The notes below the pieces were generated by a model. The model saw only the letters and a program-made list of their open reading frames with translations, made no database searches and was not told where the DNA came from. A program made the translations under genes and the position numbers. A DNA stretch of 64,000 nt from Tamarix chinensis. Taxonomy: Eukaryota > Streptophyta > Magnoliopsida > Caryophyllales > Tamaricaceae. The stretch lies in contig CM060177.1 in assembly GCA_030549775.1 (NCBI GenBank), positions 56,546,638-56,610,637 of the forward strand, in the 5' to 3' direction. Shown piece after piece: positions 47,288 to 59,004 of the stretch. Position 1 is the stretch's first letter. Each line of letters begins with the position of its first letter.

Positions 47288-48337
47288 ATGGCTAGTAAAT
47301 AAGTGTGTGCCTTGGTAGAGTCCATAAATAGCCTCACCACACGCATGGATGCTCCATTGCAAACTCAAAACACACTGCAACATCAACTACAAAGTGTGGA
47401 AGCTAACTTGGCCGAACAAGAGAAGTATAAGCCATGGCAAGTTCACATGGAAACCAGACATGATAGTGTGGAAGGAAGAATGAAGCCTATCTACCATTCC
47501 AAGAGTGGATGTAGACATTTCAATATGCATCATCATGAAGATGGAGAAGATGAGATGAGTTCCTTTGGCTCAAGCAACCAAAGAATACCACCTACATTCC
47601 AAGTAAGAAATGCATACCATGAAGATTAAGGCATTAAACTTGACCTTCCTGAATTTTATGGTGATTTGAATGTGGAGTTATTTTTTGAATGGTTGCAAGA
47701 GATTGAGGCTATTTTTGAATTTAGATAATATGATGATGAAAGAAAATGAAAATTAGCTAGTCTAAAGTTCAAAAAGTTTACTCGAATTTGGTATGATAAT
47801 TTAAATTGAACAAGAGAAAGACAAGATAAGTCTAAAATAAAATCTTGGGAAAACCTTAAAAAGCACCTAAGAAAGAAATTTGTGCCTAGAGAGTATGAAC
47901 AAGATATGTATGTTAGAATGACTACTCGAAGGGAAGGTTTATTTAATGTAGAAGAATACACTAGAGAATTTGAAAGACTAGCCCTTATTTGTGATGTTCA
48001 TGAAAGGAAAGAACAAAAATGTGCTAGATATTTAGGTGGCTTGAATAATTTATTAAGAGAAAAAGTTGACATGTACTCTTATGATTCTCTTGATGACTTG
48101 ATTAAATTGGCTATGATATTTGAAAGACAAACCAAATCAACTAAAGCCTATGTTAAGTCTAATGCTTCAACTTCAACTAAACCCTGTTCTAATACTTTTA
48201 CACCTAAATCAATATTTTCATATGATAAAAAGAATAATAGAGATGATAAAGGTAAAAATAAGGTAGTTGAAATGGCAAATAAACAATGTTTCAAATATAA
48301 AGGATATGGACATTTTGCTAGAGATTGTCCTAACTAA
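47288..48337 (+). pseudogene. gag (capsid and zinc knuckle), disrupted
   Basis: Starts at ATG 47288 (MASK) followed at once by a TAA at 47300. The same frame then runs to 48337 with further stops at 47627, about 47728, 47747 and 47806. Recognisable in order: a coiled N-terminal region (TRMDAPLQTQNTLQHQL), the gag core (LDLPEFYGDLNVELFFEWLQ; WENLKKHLRKKFVP; NVEEYTREFERL) and a basic, Asn/Lys-rich linker. It ends in a zinc knuckle that reads CFKYKGYGHFARDC, where the second Cys of CCHC is replaced by Tyr. It would package the element's RNA if intact. There is no frameshift; all damage is point changes. Confidence 0.9.
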
Positions 48338-49078
48338 AGGGCCTTAACCTTACATGAAATAGAAAACATGGAACCATGTAGTGATGATGAAGAATTAGAA
48401 GTTGAATCTCCTAATGATATATTAAATATGGAAGAGGAAGAAGGAGATCCGTGATTTATAATTCAAAGAGTTTTACAAATACAACCCAGTGTTACACCTA
48501 CTCAAAGAGAGAAATTTTTTAAAACTAAGTGTAAAATAGGTGACATGGTTTGTAGACTCATAATTGATAGTGGTTCATGTACCAATGTTGCTAGTGAGGC
48601 AATGGTTAAGAAAATTGGTTTGGAAACTACTAATCATCATAAACCCTGTTCTTTACAATGGCTAAATAAGGATAAAGGAGCTAAAGTAAACTAAAGATCT
48701 TTAATCACATTTTCTATTAGAGACTATCCTGATGAAGTTCTATGTGATATCTTACCTATGGATGCTTGTGGATTACTTTCGGGTAGACCATGGAAATATA
48801 ATAGAAAAACAACTCATGATGGGGTAAATAATGAATATGTGGTGAAAAAAGAAAAGCAATTGTATAGGCTCACACCTTCTTTATGTGATCATATGCCTTT
48901 GAGTGATGACACAAAGAGATTATTTTTACATGAAAAGGCTATGGAGAAATATAGAGAAGAAGAAGTAATTTGTTATGCTTTAGTTTCTAAAGATTCCAAA
49001 CCTCTAAAACAAAAAATTGAAAATCCTAATCTAATTAAGTTACTTGATGAGTATAATGGTGTATTTCCAGATGACTAA
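48338..49078 (+). pseudogene. Protease region of the polyprotein, disrupted
   Basis: Same frame as gag, continuing after the stop at 48335. Acidic linker (EPCSDDEELEVESPND), then the retropepsin-like domain with the catalytic IIDSGSCTNVAS near 48562-48597 and the conserved VLCDILPMDACGLLSGRPWKYN near 48740-48800. Stops are at 48451 (GATCCGTGA, where Trp is usual), about 48692 and 49076. It then continues as the protease-RT linker (KLLDEYNGVFPDD). Confidence 0.88.
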
Positions 49079-50513
49079 CCTCCTGGATTACCACCTAAAA
49101 GAGGTATAGAACATGCCATTGATCTTGTTCCTGGTATACCTATTCCTAATAAACCAGCTTATAGATGTAACCCAGAAAAAGCTAAGGAATTACAAAAACA
49201 AATACAAGAGCTTATGGATAAAGGATTTGTAGGAGAAATTATGAGTCCTTGTAGTGTTCCTACTAGTGCTTAAAAAGGATGGTACTTGGCGTATGTGTAT
49301 AGATTCTAGAGCAGTGAATAATATTACTATCAAATATTGTTTTCCTATGCCTATATTAGATGAGATGCTTGATGAACTTTGTGGTGTAAAAGTATTTTCC
49401 AAAATTGATTTGAGAAGTGGATATCATCAATTAAAGATTAGAGATGGAGACGAATGGAAAACTGCTTTTAAAACAAAATATGGTCTCTATGACTAGATGG
49501 TTATGCCTTTTGGGTTATGTAATGCACCTAGCTCATTTATGAGACTTATGAATGAAGTTCTCCGACCTTTCCTTGGCGATTTCATTATTGTATATTTTGA
49601 TGATATTATTGTGTATAGCAAAAATAGTTATGATCATTTAGTGCATTTGAGGAAATTATTTGATAAGCTAAGGAAAGCTAAACTGTATGGAAAACTTGAG
49701 AAATGTGATTTTATGCTTCCAAGTGTAGTGTTCCTAGGCTATATTATTAGTGGAGAAGGTATTAAAGTAGATCCTAATAAGATTAGGGCTATAAAAGAAT
49801 GGTATATCCCTAAGAATGTTCATGATGTGAGAATTTTTTATGGATTAGCTAGTTTTTATAGAAGATTTATTAAGGATTTTTCTACTATAGCTATAGCTAT
49901 TACTCAACTCATGAAAAATGGTGAATTTTATTGGGGACAAGAAGCTCCTCAAGCCTTTGAAACCCTCAAAGACCAACTTTATCATGCCCCTGTTCTATCC
50001 TTACCCAACTTTAACCTTCTTTTTGAAGTGACTTGTGATGCTAGTGGAGTTGGAATAGGAGGAGAACTTTCCCAAGAAAAGAAACCTATAGCATTTTTCT
50101 CTAAAAAGTTGAATGGAGCCAAACTTAACTATTCAACTTATGACAAGGAATTCTTTACCATCATACGGAGTCTAGAGATATGGAGTCATTATCTAAGACC
50201 AAAACCCTTTATCTTACATTCAGATCATGAAAGTTTAAAATACTTACATAGTAAAAAAAAAGTTAATCCGAGACATGCAAAATGGGTAAATTTATCACAA
50301 TCCTTTATGTTCTTTATCAAACATTTAGATGGAAAAGAGAATGTAGTCGCTGATGCTCTTTCTCATAGATCTACATTACTTATTATGATCGATGCAAAAA
50401 TCTTAGGTTTTGAAATGATAAACGACTTATATCCTAAGGATGAAGATTTTAAGGACATGTTTAGTGCATGTAAAGAAAATGGATTTGATGGAAATTATGT
50501 CATACAAGATTGA
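49079..50513 (+). pseudogene. Reverse transcriptase and RNase H, disrupted
   Basis: The linker (PPGLPPKRGIEHAIDL, 49079-49250) is in the gag frame; a frameshift near 49262 moves the rest into the next frame. [34 protein letters not shown], a TAG at 49494-49496 where Trp is expected, MVMPFGLCNAPSSFMRL, and the catalytic YFDDIIVYS intact near 49594-49620. RNase H: TCDASGVGIGGELSQ near 50032 (catalytic Asp), DKEFFTI, HSDHESLKYL and GKENVVADALSHR. The longest surviving frame, 49497-50513, encodes 338 residues. It ends at TGA 50511-50513. Confidence 0.93.
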
Positions 50514-51854
50514 TTTTTGTTTAGACTAAATAAACTTTGTATTCCTATATCTAGTGTTCAAGACTTGTTAATCAAGGAAATACATGAAGGTAGCATTGCA
50601 GGACATTTTGGTATACATAAAACTATGGAATTATTACAAGAAAATTTCTATTGGCCAAGACTGGTTAAACATGTACAAGCCATGATAAGTAGATGTTCTA
50701 CATGTCAAAAATGTAAAAGTTACTTTCATAAAGGCTTATACACACCTTTACCCATTCCTGATAAACCATAGGAGGGAGTTAGTATGGACTTTATCCTAGG
50801 GTTACCAAGAACGCAATGTGGTAGAGATTCTATTCTTGTGGTGGTAGATCGATTTTCTAAAATGGTTCATTTTATTCCATGTAATAAAACCGACGATGCG
50901 ACGCATGTTGCTGACTTGTATTTTAGAGAGGTTGTTAAACTTCATGGAATACCGAAAAGTATAGTTTTGGATCAGGATGGCAAATTTATGAGTTATTTTT
51001 GGAAAACTTTATGGCATATGCTTGGTACTAAATTGTTATTTAGCACTTCGCATCATCCACAAACTGACGGTCAAACTGAAGTATCTAATAGAACTCTTGG
51101 TACATTATTAAGAGGTTTACTTAATAAAAGTACTAAAGATTGGGATGTTAAATTAGCTCATGCAAAGTTTGCTTACAATCGTAGTCCATCTAGTACTACT
51201 CAAACTAGTCCGTTTGAGGTGGTGTATGGTGTGAATCCTCACATGCCTATTAACATGATTCCTTTAAAAAAATGGTGAATTGAAAAATTATGAAGCTAAA
51301 GATAGAGTATAATTTTTTCAACAACTTCATTAGAAAATAAAAAATAACATTGAAAAAGCCAATGCTAAGTATAAAGCTCAAGCAAATAAGCATGAAACTC
51401 TTATGTGTTTTCTCCTAGTAACTTAGTTTTGTTACATTTGCATAAAGAAAGATTTCCTAATTTACATAAAAATAAACTAATGGAAAGAGCTGATGGTCCA
51501 TTTAAAATAATAAGAAAGTTTGAAGATAATGCTTATGAACTTGAACTTCCAGATTTTTATGGTGGAATTTCAATAAATTTTAACGTTGGTGATTTGTCTC
51601 CTTATTATTCTGATAAAAATTTGAGGGAAAATTCTTCTCAACTTGGGGAGAATGATACAAGAGAATCTAATGAATCTAATGATTTCCATGTTCATCTTAA
51701 TTCTCAAAGTAAGGAAGAATTAGCTTTCTTAATGTTGGAGCCTATAATGTTAAATATTCTTGATAATTTCTATATGCTTGATATTGAAAACCATTCAAGT
51801 TGTTCTTATAGCTATGTCACATATTTGCAAGAAGAAGATGTTAATACACTTTAA
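50514..51854 (+). pseudogene. Integrase and C-terminal tail, disrupted
   Basis: Zinc finger: HEGSIAGHFGIHKT then CSTCQKCK (HHCC kept). The core keeps all three acidic residues in context: [16 protein letters not shown] and [16 protein letters not shown] at 50769-50771 replaces a usual Trp between finger and core. An A-run near 51263-51271 shifts the frame, with further stops at about 51310 and 51331, and it returns near 51400 (FSPSNLVLLHLHKERFPNL, KNKLMERADGPFKII, NVGDLSPYY). The last 67 codons run past the polypurine tract into the 3' LTR and end at 51854 with YVTYLQEEDVNTL. That tail reappears in six LTR sequences here. No chromodomain is evident; the tail may stand in its place. Confidence 0.9.
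51642..51652 (+). other. Polypurine tract
   Basis: CTTGGGGAGAA directly before the 3' LTR start TGATACAAG; priming site for plus-strand DNA. It is also coding (Leu-Gly-Glu-Asn) because the polyprotein frame runs through it. Confidence 0.85.
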
Positions 51855-52514
51855 TGTGTACAAGTATTCAAAGAATGCAAGACTATGACATACATGGGAT
51901 GATACTTTACAACAAGAAGATATGGTGATGATACTCATTAGTTGTATTAACTTATTTTAAACCTTAAGCCTAAGTGTATTTTATGTAAGTTAGGGTTTGA
52001 TATAATTTCATGTATGTGTTATAGTTAATTGTATAGCTTTGTAATATTAATCCTTAGTATCATTTATCCAATGATATTATGATTAGGATTAAGTGTTATA
52101 TGGGCTTAATTCAACCAAGATTAATGGGTTTGAATTAAGGCTGAGGACCGGCTGATTGAGCTTGTTCAATCGGGTGAAACTTTCCTATATATACACTAAC
52201 TTGTATGCATGAAATCATAAGATGAATATACAGAATAAGAATACAACTTTGTGCATAGCAAGCTGGAGTCTATCTCTTTCATTTTGAGTCGTCATTGAGC
52301 AAGGAAAGTCCGAGACATTACCTTCCTCTATTGAACTCAAACTCGACATTTTTGAAAATCTGATTCAAACCAGTCGAACCTACCTATCCTTGCAACCTGT
52401 TTTCTTCAATTATAATCCATTTTAAGCCTTTGTTTATTTTGCTTAGTTTCATGGGTGACATCTTCATTGCATCAGTCTTTGATCCAACCTTCCTCTACTT
52501 TGATAAACACATCA
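51653..52514 (+). repeat. 3' LTR of the CRM/Reina-like element
   Basis: Starts TGATACAAGAG, ends AACACATCA; 862 bp. Its frame 51653-51854 is still open, unlike the 5' LTR copy. TATA-like box at 52196-52203. Confidence 0.9.
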
Positions 52515-52519
52515 TGTTT

Positions 52520-53154
52520 CCTAGCAATTGTGAAAGAGGTAATTGGATTAGCAAATCCATAAATATAGAGATGATAAATATGTTAAATTATGAATCAACT
52601 CCTTTAAGGTTATTGATATATTAGAATCATTAACTAAGAAATGAGTGATCATTAATAAGATACATTAAAGATTTGAAATCCAATTGGAAAAACCTTTTGA
52701 TAGTGAATGTAGAGAAATTTTATTCTCAAATCACTATATATTTTGTGTCAAAATTTTAATTCCATTCTTAATAACTCTATTCACCCCCTTTAGGGTTCTT
52801 TTCATTGGTATTATTTCTTGATAACTCACAAAGGCTCTAACAATCTGAGCTAAAAAAAGTCATCCTCAAAGAATGGAATTAATTGGATTGAGCAAAGGAA
52901 TCTACACTATTGTTGATGATTTGTTAACCAAAGTATTCTTATGGAATTAAAGGGAGTGTCAAGTGACTAAAGGTGTTGAGGTTAAAATTAAGAGGAGAAA
53001 GAAAACATAATAGAGTTGTATGATAAGTTTTAGATCCCCCAAAATGGATAAAACACCCTATATATATAGGGATAGAATAAGGGAGGAGGATAAGGGGGAA
53101 ATGGTTTTTTTTTGTGAGGATAGTAAACCATCCCTGTGCTACTTAGAAAAGTAC
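52520..53154. other. Short spacer between two elements
   Basis: No gene; AT-rich. It may be the interrupted continuation of an older repeat, because the first 100 bases share no text with either neighbour. Confidence 0.4.
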
Positions 53155-54241
53155 TGATGTGTGTGGGAATATGGAATTATCAAAATTTTTAAAAAAATTA
53201 TTGATTGTGTTATAATTAGGAAGAGGATGATTCAAAAGTGGTGAATTTAGTATGAGGATGTTCGAATATGATAGAATAATGATGATGATGATGATTCGAA
53301 TATGGATATGATGATTCGATGATGATGAGTGAATGATTAAGGTGATTCAAATTTGATGAGATGATGATGATGATGATTTTTTAAGGATGTGATAATGAAG
53401 ATGATGATTCGACAGTTAGGGTTTGATGATGACTGGTTTTGTGGGTCAGGATAAGGGTTAGGGTTTAGTTTTGAAAATTAGGGTTAGGATTTAGGATGGT
53501 AAATTAGGGTTAGGGTTTAGTTTTTAAAATTAGGGTTAGGATTTAGGATGGTAAATTAGGGTTAAGGTTTTTTTAAATTAAGGCTTTCATTTTGGGATGT
53601 GTTTTGAAGATGAATATGACTAATAATGGCATGGGTTATAGAGTTTAGAAAGATAGTACTCAATCTCTAATTCACACAGACAAAGAGATTAAGGGTTTCA
53701 AGATTAATCATTCACAAAAATTTGGTTAAACTTGATTTGAACTCATATAGAATTCAATAGCAATATTTGCATTCAACTTCAATTCAATCAATAATGTGTC
53801 ACCAATTTTAGGTTATATAGCTTTATATAGCCAAGGCTATCGATTGCAAGATACTAGTGAAAAGGTATAATTATTCAAAAGATACCTAGCTAAAAAATAC
53901 TAGAATATATAATATTCTTCGAAAAGGTGGATTTATGCTACTTTATTCTCTAGCTAGTCTCTAACTCTACCAATTAATTAATTAAAACAACTAATATTCA
54001 TGTCCAAGCTACCTTTTATTCCCCTATGCACGTAGTCATTCCCTCCATACATGTAGCCATGCCTTCCATACACATAGCCATGCCCTCCATCCATACTATG
54101 CATGCCATAGATGCCTAGTAGCTTGTATGGTACTAGTAATGTAACCATCTATTTTCTCCAATTTTATAGGTAATCATTTATAAATGAAGAACAATTGGTT
54201 TTATAATGATGAATGCCAATTCTTCAATGTTTGCTCCTACA
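53155..54241 (-). mobile_element. 3' LTR of a CRM/Reina-like relative
   Basis: On the minus strand starts TGTAGGAGC at 54241, preceded by a purine-rich tract (AACAAGGGTAGAAAGA), and ends CCCACACACATCA at 53155; 1087 bp. It aligns with the solo LTRs at 6790 and 62920. Its first 60 bases read EELAFIIIKPIVLHL, the same tail as in the complete element. Inside, a 52-bp unit rich in TTAGGGTTAGG/TTTAGG is repeated (53461-53512, 53513-53564), plus ATG/GAT runs at 53260-53400. It follows an integrase fragment, so it is a true 3' LTR of a truncated element. Confidence 0.78.
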
Positions 54242-54269
54242 TCTTTCTACCCTTGTTAAGTTGAACTTG

Positions 54270-54485
54270 CCCTCAAATTTGCATCACCATAGCAAGGGCT
54301 AATGTCTCCAACATTGAATGTCATTGATACCCTACCATATGAATCTTGCAAATCTAACTTATAAACACTTTACACAAACTATTGAATTAATTTGAAAGGG
54401 CCATCGACCCTCGGCACAAGCTTGTTTTTCCTTAGATTAGGAAATCCCTCATTCCTCAAATGCAACCATGTATAAGAATATTATA
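54270..54485 (-). pseudogene. Integrase C-terminal fragment of the CRM/Reina-like relative
   Basis: Reads [18 protein letters not shown], then VDGPFKLIQ, then (after damage) YGRVSMTFNVGDISPCYGD, matching the integrase end at 51430-51610 block by block. The frame then leads through the polypurine tract into the LTR at 54241. Everything upstream (toward higher coordinates) is lost at about 54485. Confidence 0.8.
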
Positions 54486-55320
54486 ATCAAGGAATAAGGA
54501 GCAGTCCCATCCCCCCTCTGTTCCCTTCTCTTATTGATCTCCCTTTTTACCCTTTTCCTCATGTCCCTCTCATTTGACAAGTTAGTAAAAGAGTGTTTAC
54601 TCTACCTCAACCCTTCCCCTATTTCATCCAACTCCCTCCCTCATTCTCAAGCTCTATGACCTTTAGTAACCTCGTGCAAAAGTCGGTCCACCAACTTTGT
54701 CTTAAACTTAACCCACTGCCATCTCCAATCCCCACTCCCATCATCCTCCAACTCAAGCCACCACAATGTCCAATCCTCATCCCACATCTTCTTCACACAA
54801 TTGGTGACCATCATCCAACAAAGCAAACAATATACGGTAGTATCATGGAGATACAAGATAGCATTCAAACCCCACCCTACCATTCTCCATTCTCCCATAT
54901 AAGCAAAAAACATAACCTCAAGCCATATTTCTAGTACTCAACAAAAATTTTAGCTATCCCTCTAATAAGCCAAAGAGCCACTACCATAAATGACAATGCC
55001 AAGGTAGTGTTGTTGCATAGCTAATGAGACCTACCTCTAAGTAGTTCAGATGACTCCGATTGATTTCAAAGCTAAAGAAACCCACCAAAATGTCCATTAT
55101 AGCCCCATTTTCCTTGGCCTTTCTCACCTTTCTAACCACTAACTACAACTCCTCTTTTTCCCTTCTTGTTTATGAAATGTGGTGGTATTATTATTGTTGT
55201 GATAGAAACCCACCACCATTTTCCTCCTTTTTTTACTTTTATTTTGTATCATTAATCTGTATCCTTTTCCCACACTTTTCCTTCCTATTTTATATTCATG
55301 TTCTAACTTATTATTATCTC
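54486..55320. other. Unassigned DNA
   Basis: C/T-rich on the plus strand at 54500-54800. A minus-strand frame at 54647-54913 is Trp-rich and open for 88 codons but matches no family I know and has no neighbours that support it. No boundaries are visible. Confidence 0.35.
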
Positions 55321-55329
55321 TTTTTTGAT

Positions 55330-55960
55330 GATTTGTTTCAAAGGTGGATGTAATTGATACCTTTTCTAAACAAGTTGTTTAATTAATAAGTGATAATTTA
55401 GTAGAAGTTGCTCTTACCAATCTAATAGAAATAGACTTTTATAGGGAGTTAAAAGGAAATTTTGAATTAAATAAGAAAATATAGGAGTTTTCTTATACTT
55501 CCAAAGCTTATTCTACTAACATAGAGTAGTATGTTAAATTACCTATTATGAAAGACAAGCCCTTACCCTTTATACAAAAGGATTTAAAAATGGAGTTGAA
55601 ACCCTTACCCAATAATTTAAAATATGCTTTATTAAGGGATAATCAAACTCATCTTATCCTCATTGCTAGTGGGATTACATCTTTATCGGAAAAGAATCTT
55701 ATTAGATTTCTAAAAGAATATAAAAGTAAAATATATTATTACATTATTATCTTAAAAGTGTTAAGAAAAGTAAAAAATGAAAAATCAATGGGCATCACCT
55801 CAAAGAAATCTATAAATAACATTGAGTGGAGAATTTTGAAGTATGATTTTAACTTTGAACCTTGTGGTACCTCTTGTCCTCATCCCCCTTCCTTAATTTG
55901 TATTTCTATGGCTAGGTCATTGAGGACAATGCCTATTCTGAACATGGGGGAGGTGCTATT
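55330..55960 (+). pseudogene. Athila/Tat-type Ty3/gypsy remnant
   Basis: The frame at 55548 reads KDLKMELKPLPNNLKYALLRDNQ.. followed by ..SLSEKNLIRFLKEYKS. It is the protease-RT linker (LKPLP..LKY..L, then a run ending in the K-x-I-G-W region) seen in Athila and Tat/Ogre polyproteins; weaker in-frame text upstream (VIDTFSKQVV) fits the preceding acidic linker. RT, RNase H and integrase are missing. From 55917 the text TCATTGAGGACAATG..TGGGGGAGG is the conserved non-coding motif after integrase in these elements, so a large internal deletion joined the two. The final assignment to Athila over Tat is not secure. Confidence 0.7.
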
Positions 55961-58115
55961 TTATTTTGATTATTTTATTCGCTTCTATTACTCTATTGCC
56001 TTTTGTTTCTTATTAAGTGTGCATTGTATTTATTTTGTTTCTTTTAGTGTGCTTTGCATCTAGTTACGTTTTTAGTGACATTATTTTATTTTTATCAAAA
56101 AAAATTAAGGAATAAAAAATGTAAGAGATTACACCATTAGAATAGACAATGAAAAAAATCTGTATTTGATGGCCTTAATGTGCATGCATAGTCATGACTA
56201 TATTTTATTTTAATATGCTCCTAGAAAAAAAAGGGTTTTAATACTTTTCTTAAATCTCACTACCAAAGAACTTGAGCATAAAAATTTAATAGTCATCATA
56301 GAAGTTTAAAAGAAATTAGGCTTATTAGAAACAAAAATTGGTGAGCTTTTGAGCCTTTCTATTGGATATAACATTTATACAATATACTTTCATTCTTTTA
56401 TGCAATTCACAATTGGTATATGAAACTATTATTCTGTTTAAGAATGCATGAAACTGTTGTAGACATTAGGATGATGTAGGAAAAAATTTCTTCTTGTTAA
56501 CTACTGAGCCAAATAGCTTACCTGTTATAATTTTTCCTTTGCATAACCCCATTGAGCTTTTAATCCTATTTTATTAATATTTAACCTAAATATGTAGCTA
56601 ATTATCCATACCATATCTCATCCCTTGGTCTATGGCTAGTGGAGCACATTTGGTAATGAGTTGTGTATGTGGTTGAAACTCTAGGCATGGGGGTATGTTA
56701 TTATTGTTTGGTGAGTATTGAATTGAAGTATTGTAAAAAAAATGAGAATATATATATAGACACACACTTATGGTACTGATGTGGAATGAAAGTTGTGGAT
56801 TATAAAATCACTACATCCTTGTGCTAAGTATGGCAGAGAATGGAATGTACCTACTCAATGAAACATGGCACAAGTTAAAATAAAAATAAAAATAAAAACG
56901 AATAGCATTCTAGTAGATGTTAGTTGTATAGGAGGTGATGATTGGAGTTAGAAAATTTATTGAAGAAAATGTGAAGTTGAAAATCATAAAGAGTTGAAAT
57001 TGTGAAAGTTGTGTACTTCACTACTCATTGACATTAGACCACAATCCTAGAATTCACCCTACCTTCAAACCTAGCACCAATACAGCCAAATAAAAGGCTT
57101 CTTGATTTTTGTATGAATTAGTTATCAATCAGTCATGAATAAAGAAGAGTGACAATACAATGGTGAATCATTATCATCGATAGAATTTTTTGGGGCATAC
57201 ATAAGCCTCAAACACATGAGAGTAGAATGCTTCCACATACTTAAATTGAGAATCTATAGGCCTAATTATTCATATTTGTTCATATTTTTGACTTAAAAAT
57301 TAGATTGGGATGGTGACTTGGTTTTGAAGTATGTTACCTCAAATAATTTGTAAATAATTTTTTTACATGTTTAATTTTCATTACTTTGAGTCCCAATGAC
57401 GTGTGTATATTCATCATATCAATTATTGATTTTCTATTGTTGTCTATTAGAAAAGGGAATCATGTGTTGCTGAATAATTAGTAATTCTCATGCTTTTTGT
57501 TGTTGTGTTTTCTAAGGGCCTATGGAATTATTTAACATATCTTGACTTAAATTTTTAGTTTTATTATGAAAATTTAACCCTTTTCCTTGAGTTTTCTGTA
57601 TCCACCTAGCTTCTCTAAAAGAATGAAATAAATTTAATATAGGGGTAGATAGAATGTAATGAAAAGAGGCACAATATAACAAGTAATCCAGGATTCATGG
57701 AAATATAGATATAACATCATATAAGACCCTAAGAGAGAAGTTATGTAAGGAAAAATCAAGAGACAATGATGGGTAGATAGGAAATATAGGGGGTCATATT
57801 TATGGAAATATAGCCTGTATTTCCTTGGTTCTCCTCCTACATGCTCCATTAATTCATCTTATATGCATAATGTTTGAGCAAAAATACGGCATCCCCATAT
57901 TTACTAATATGGACCATATTTTCATATTTTTTATTTGATTTATATGGCCTTCTTTCCATATATATAACATAATTTAGGTCAAATAAAACATTGAGGAACA
58001 CCACCATAAAAACTTTGACTTCATTTTCATTATTTCTAAACCATTAGGGTTCTTTTGTTAGATTTAGTTAGTTAGCATAATGGAAGGATTTGAGATCATG
58101 CGATGTTTGAGGTTC
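55961..58115. other. 3' untranslated region of the Athila/Tat remnant and unassigned DNA
   Basis: T-rich text followed by an A-rich run at 56090-56120 and GTGAGCTTTTGAGCC / CCATTGAGCTTTTAATCC (56340, 56548) resemble the long 3' non-coding region of Athila-type elements. From about 57000 nothing is recognisable. No open frame of note. Confidence 0.45.
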
Positions 58116-58737
58116 TATAATATCCTAAATTCTTTCTTTACTTTTTTATCCGTTTATTTGTTTTTTACTTATTATTATCTTTAATGCAATTTTTATTATT
58201 AGTTTAATAAATTGATTTTGTATTTTTTTTAGTATAATTTAATCTTTGTTACTTTATTTCTCTATGTTTATTAAACTTATTATTTTTATATATTTATAAT
58301 CTATATTGTTTTATTTTATTCATTTGCTAGGCTAAATAAGTATGGGGTAGGAGGATAATTGAAGGTTAATGAATAATTAATCGTAAGATGTGAATTGGAC
58401 TTAATTGTTATATTTATTTTTGGTTATATTAATAAACTAAATATAATGATTACCTATATAAGATTAGGACTTCATTATCTAGATTTATAACATGGTTAAT
58501 ATGAATATGATTTTGAAGACCATCAACATATAATCTTCTACAAAACTAAGATCTTTCTATGGCCTCAAGTATTAAAAAAATATTCGAAAACTTTTGTTGA
58601 ACTCAACTTGTTTAAATTGATTTCTAGATCACATTTGGATGGGGCCTAAGACCTAACCCAAGATTTTTAACCTTGTAAAGATAAATATTCTATTTCTCAA
58701 TATAATACCCAATACTACTCTCTAAAGATCTCACTCA

Positions 58738-58759
58738 AAGAAGAAGAAGAAGAAGAAGA
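58738..58759. repeat. (AAG)n microsatellite
   Basis: About seven AAG units. Confidence 0.93.
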
Positions 58760-58939
58760 CACATCTTGTGTTAATTCTTCCTTGTTTGAATTTCATATAT
58801 TATGCAACTTAACTCATTATGCCAAGATCAAGTATGTGTAAGGGTATATATGTACATGTACATATGCAGGCCCTTTCATTAATAATTCCATACATTTATC
58901 TTTATTAATTAAAAAAAAAACCCTCTTAGGAACCATAGA

Positions 58940-58942
<3 letters not shown>

Positions 58943-59000
<58 letters not shown>
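58943..59000. repeat. (AT)n microsatellite
   Basis: About 29 uninterrupted AT units; self-complementary. Confidence 0.97.

Positions 59001-59004
<4 letters not shown>

Larger units (their letters stand above)
45567..52514 (+). mobile_element. Full-length, inactivated Ty3/gypsy retrotransposon (CRM/Reina-like)
   Basis: 6948 bp with LTRs 45567-46421 and 51653-52514, TG..CA ends (the 5' LTR end is CATAA instead of CATCA) and flanks TGTTG / TGTTT (4 of 5 bases matching). Order: LTR, primer-binding site, leader, gag, protease, RT, RNase H, integrase, polypurine tract, LTR. That order of pol domains is Ty3/gypsy, and gag and pol were one frame. Motif wording ([35 protein letters not shown]) is closest, from memory, to the CRM and Reina chromovirus clades; I see no classical chromodomain. 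About a dozen mismatches in the first 200 aligned LTR bases suggest an old insertion. At least twelve in-frame stops and three frameshifts make it dead. Confidence 0.92.

Noticed and set aside
53440..53570. Interstitial telomere array (TTTAGGG-like words)
   Set aside because: The words are mixed TTAGGG/TTTAGG in a 52-bp unit and occur at the same place in the other LTRs of this family (about 7320-7460 and 63590-63700), so they are part of the LTR.
54647..54913. Trp-rich minus-strand frame of 88 codons
   Set aside because: No recognisable family, no supporting neighbours, and pyrimidine-biased composition on the other strand favours chance openness.
55060..55353. Plus-strand frame of 97 codons with hydrophobic stretches
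   Set aside because: T-rich sequence gives Phe/Leu/Tyr-rich frames by chance; it lies upstream of the Athila/Tat remnant in what should be its worn internal region.
57634..57849. Minus-strand frame of 71 codons
   Set aside because: Tyr/Leu/Phe-rich, AT-driven, no similarity that I recognise, and no gene signals around it.
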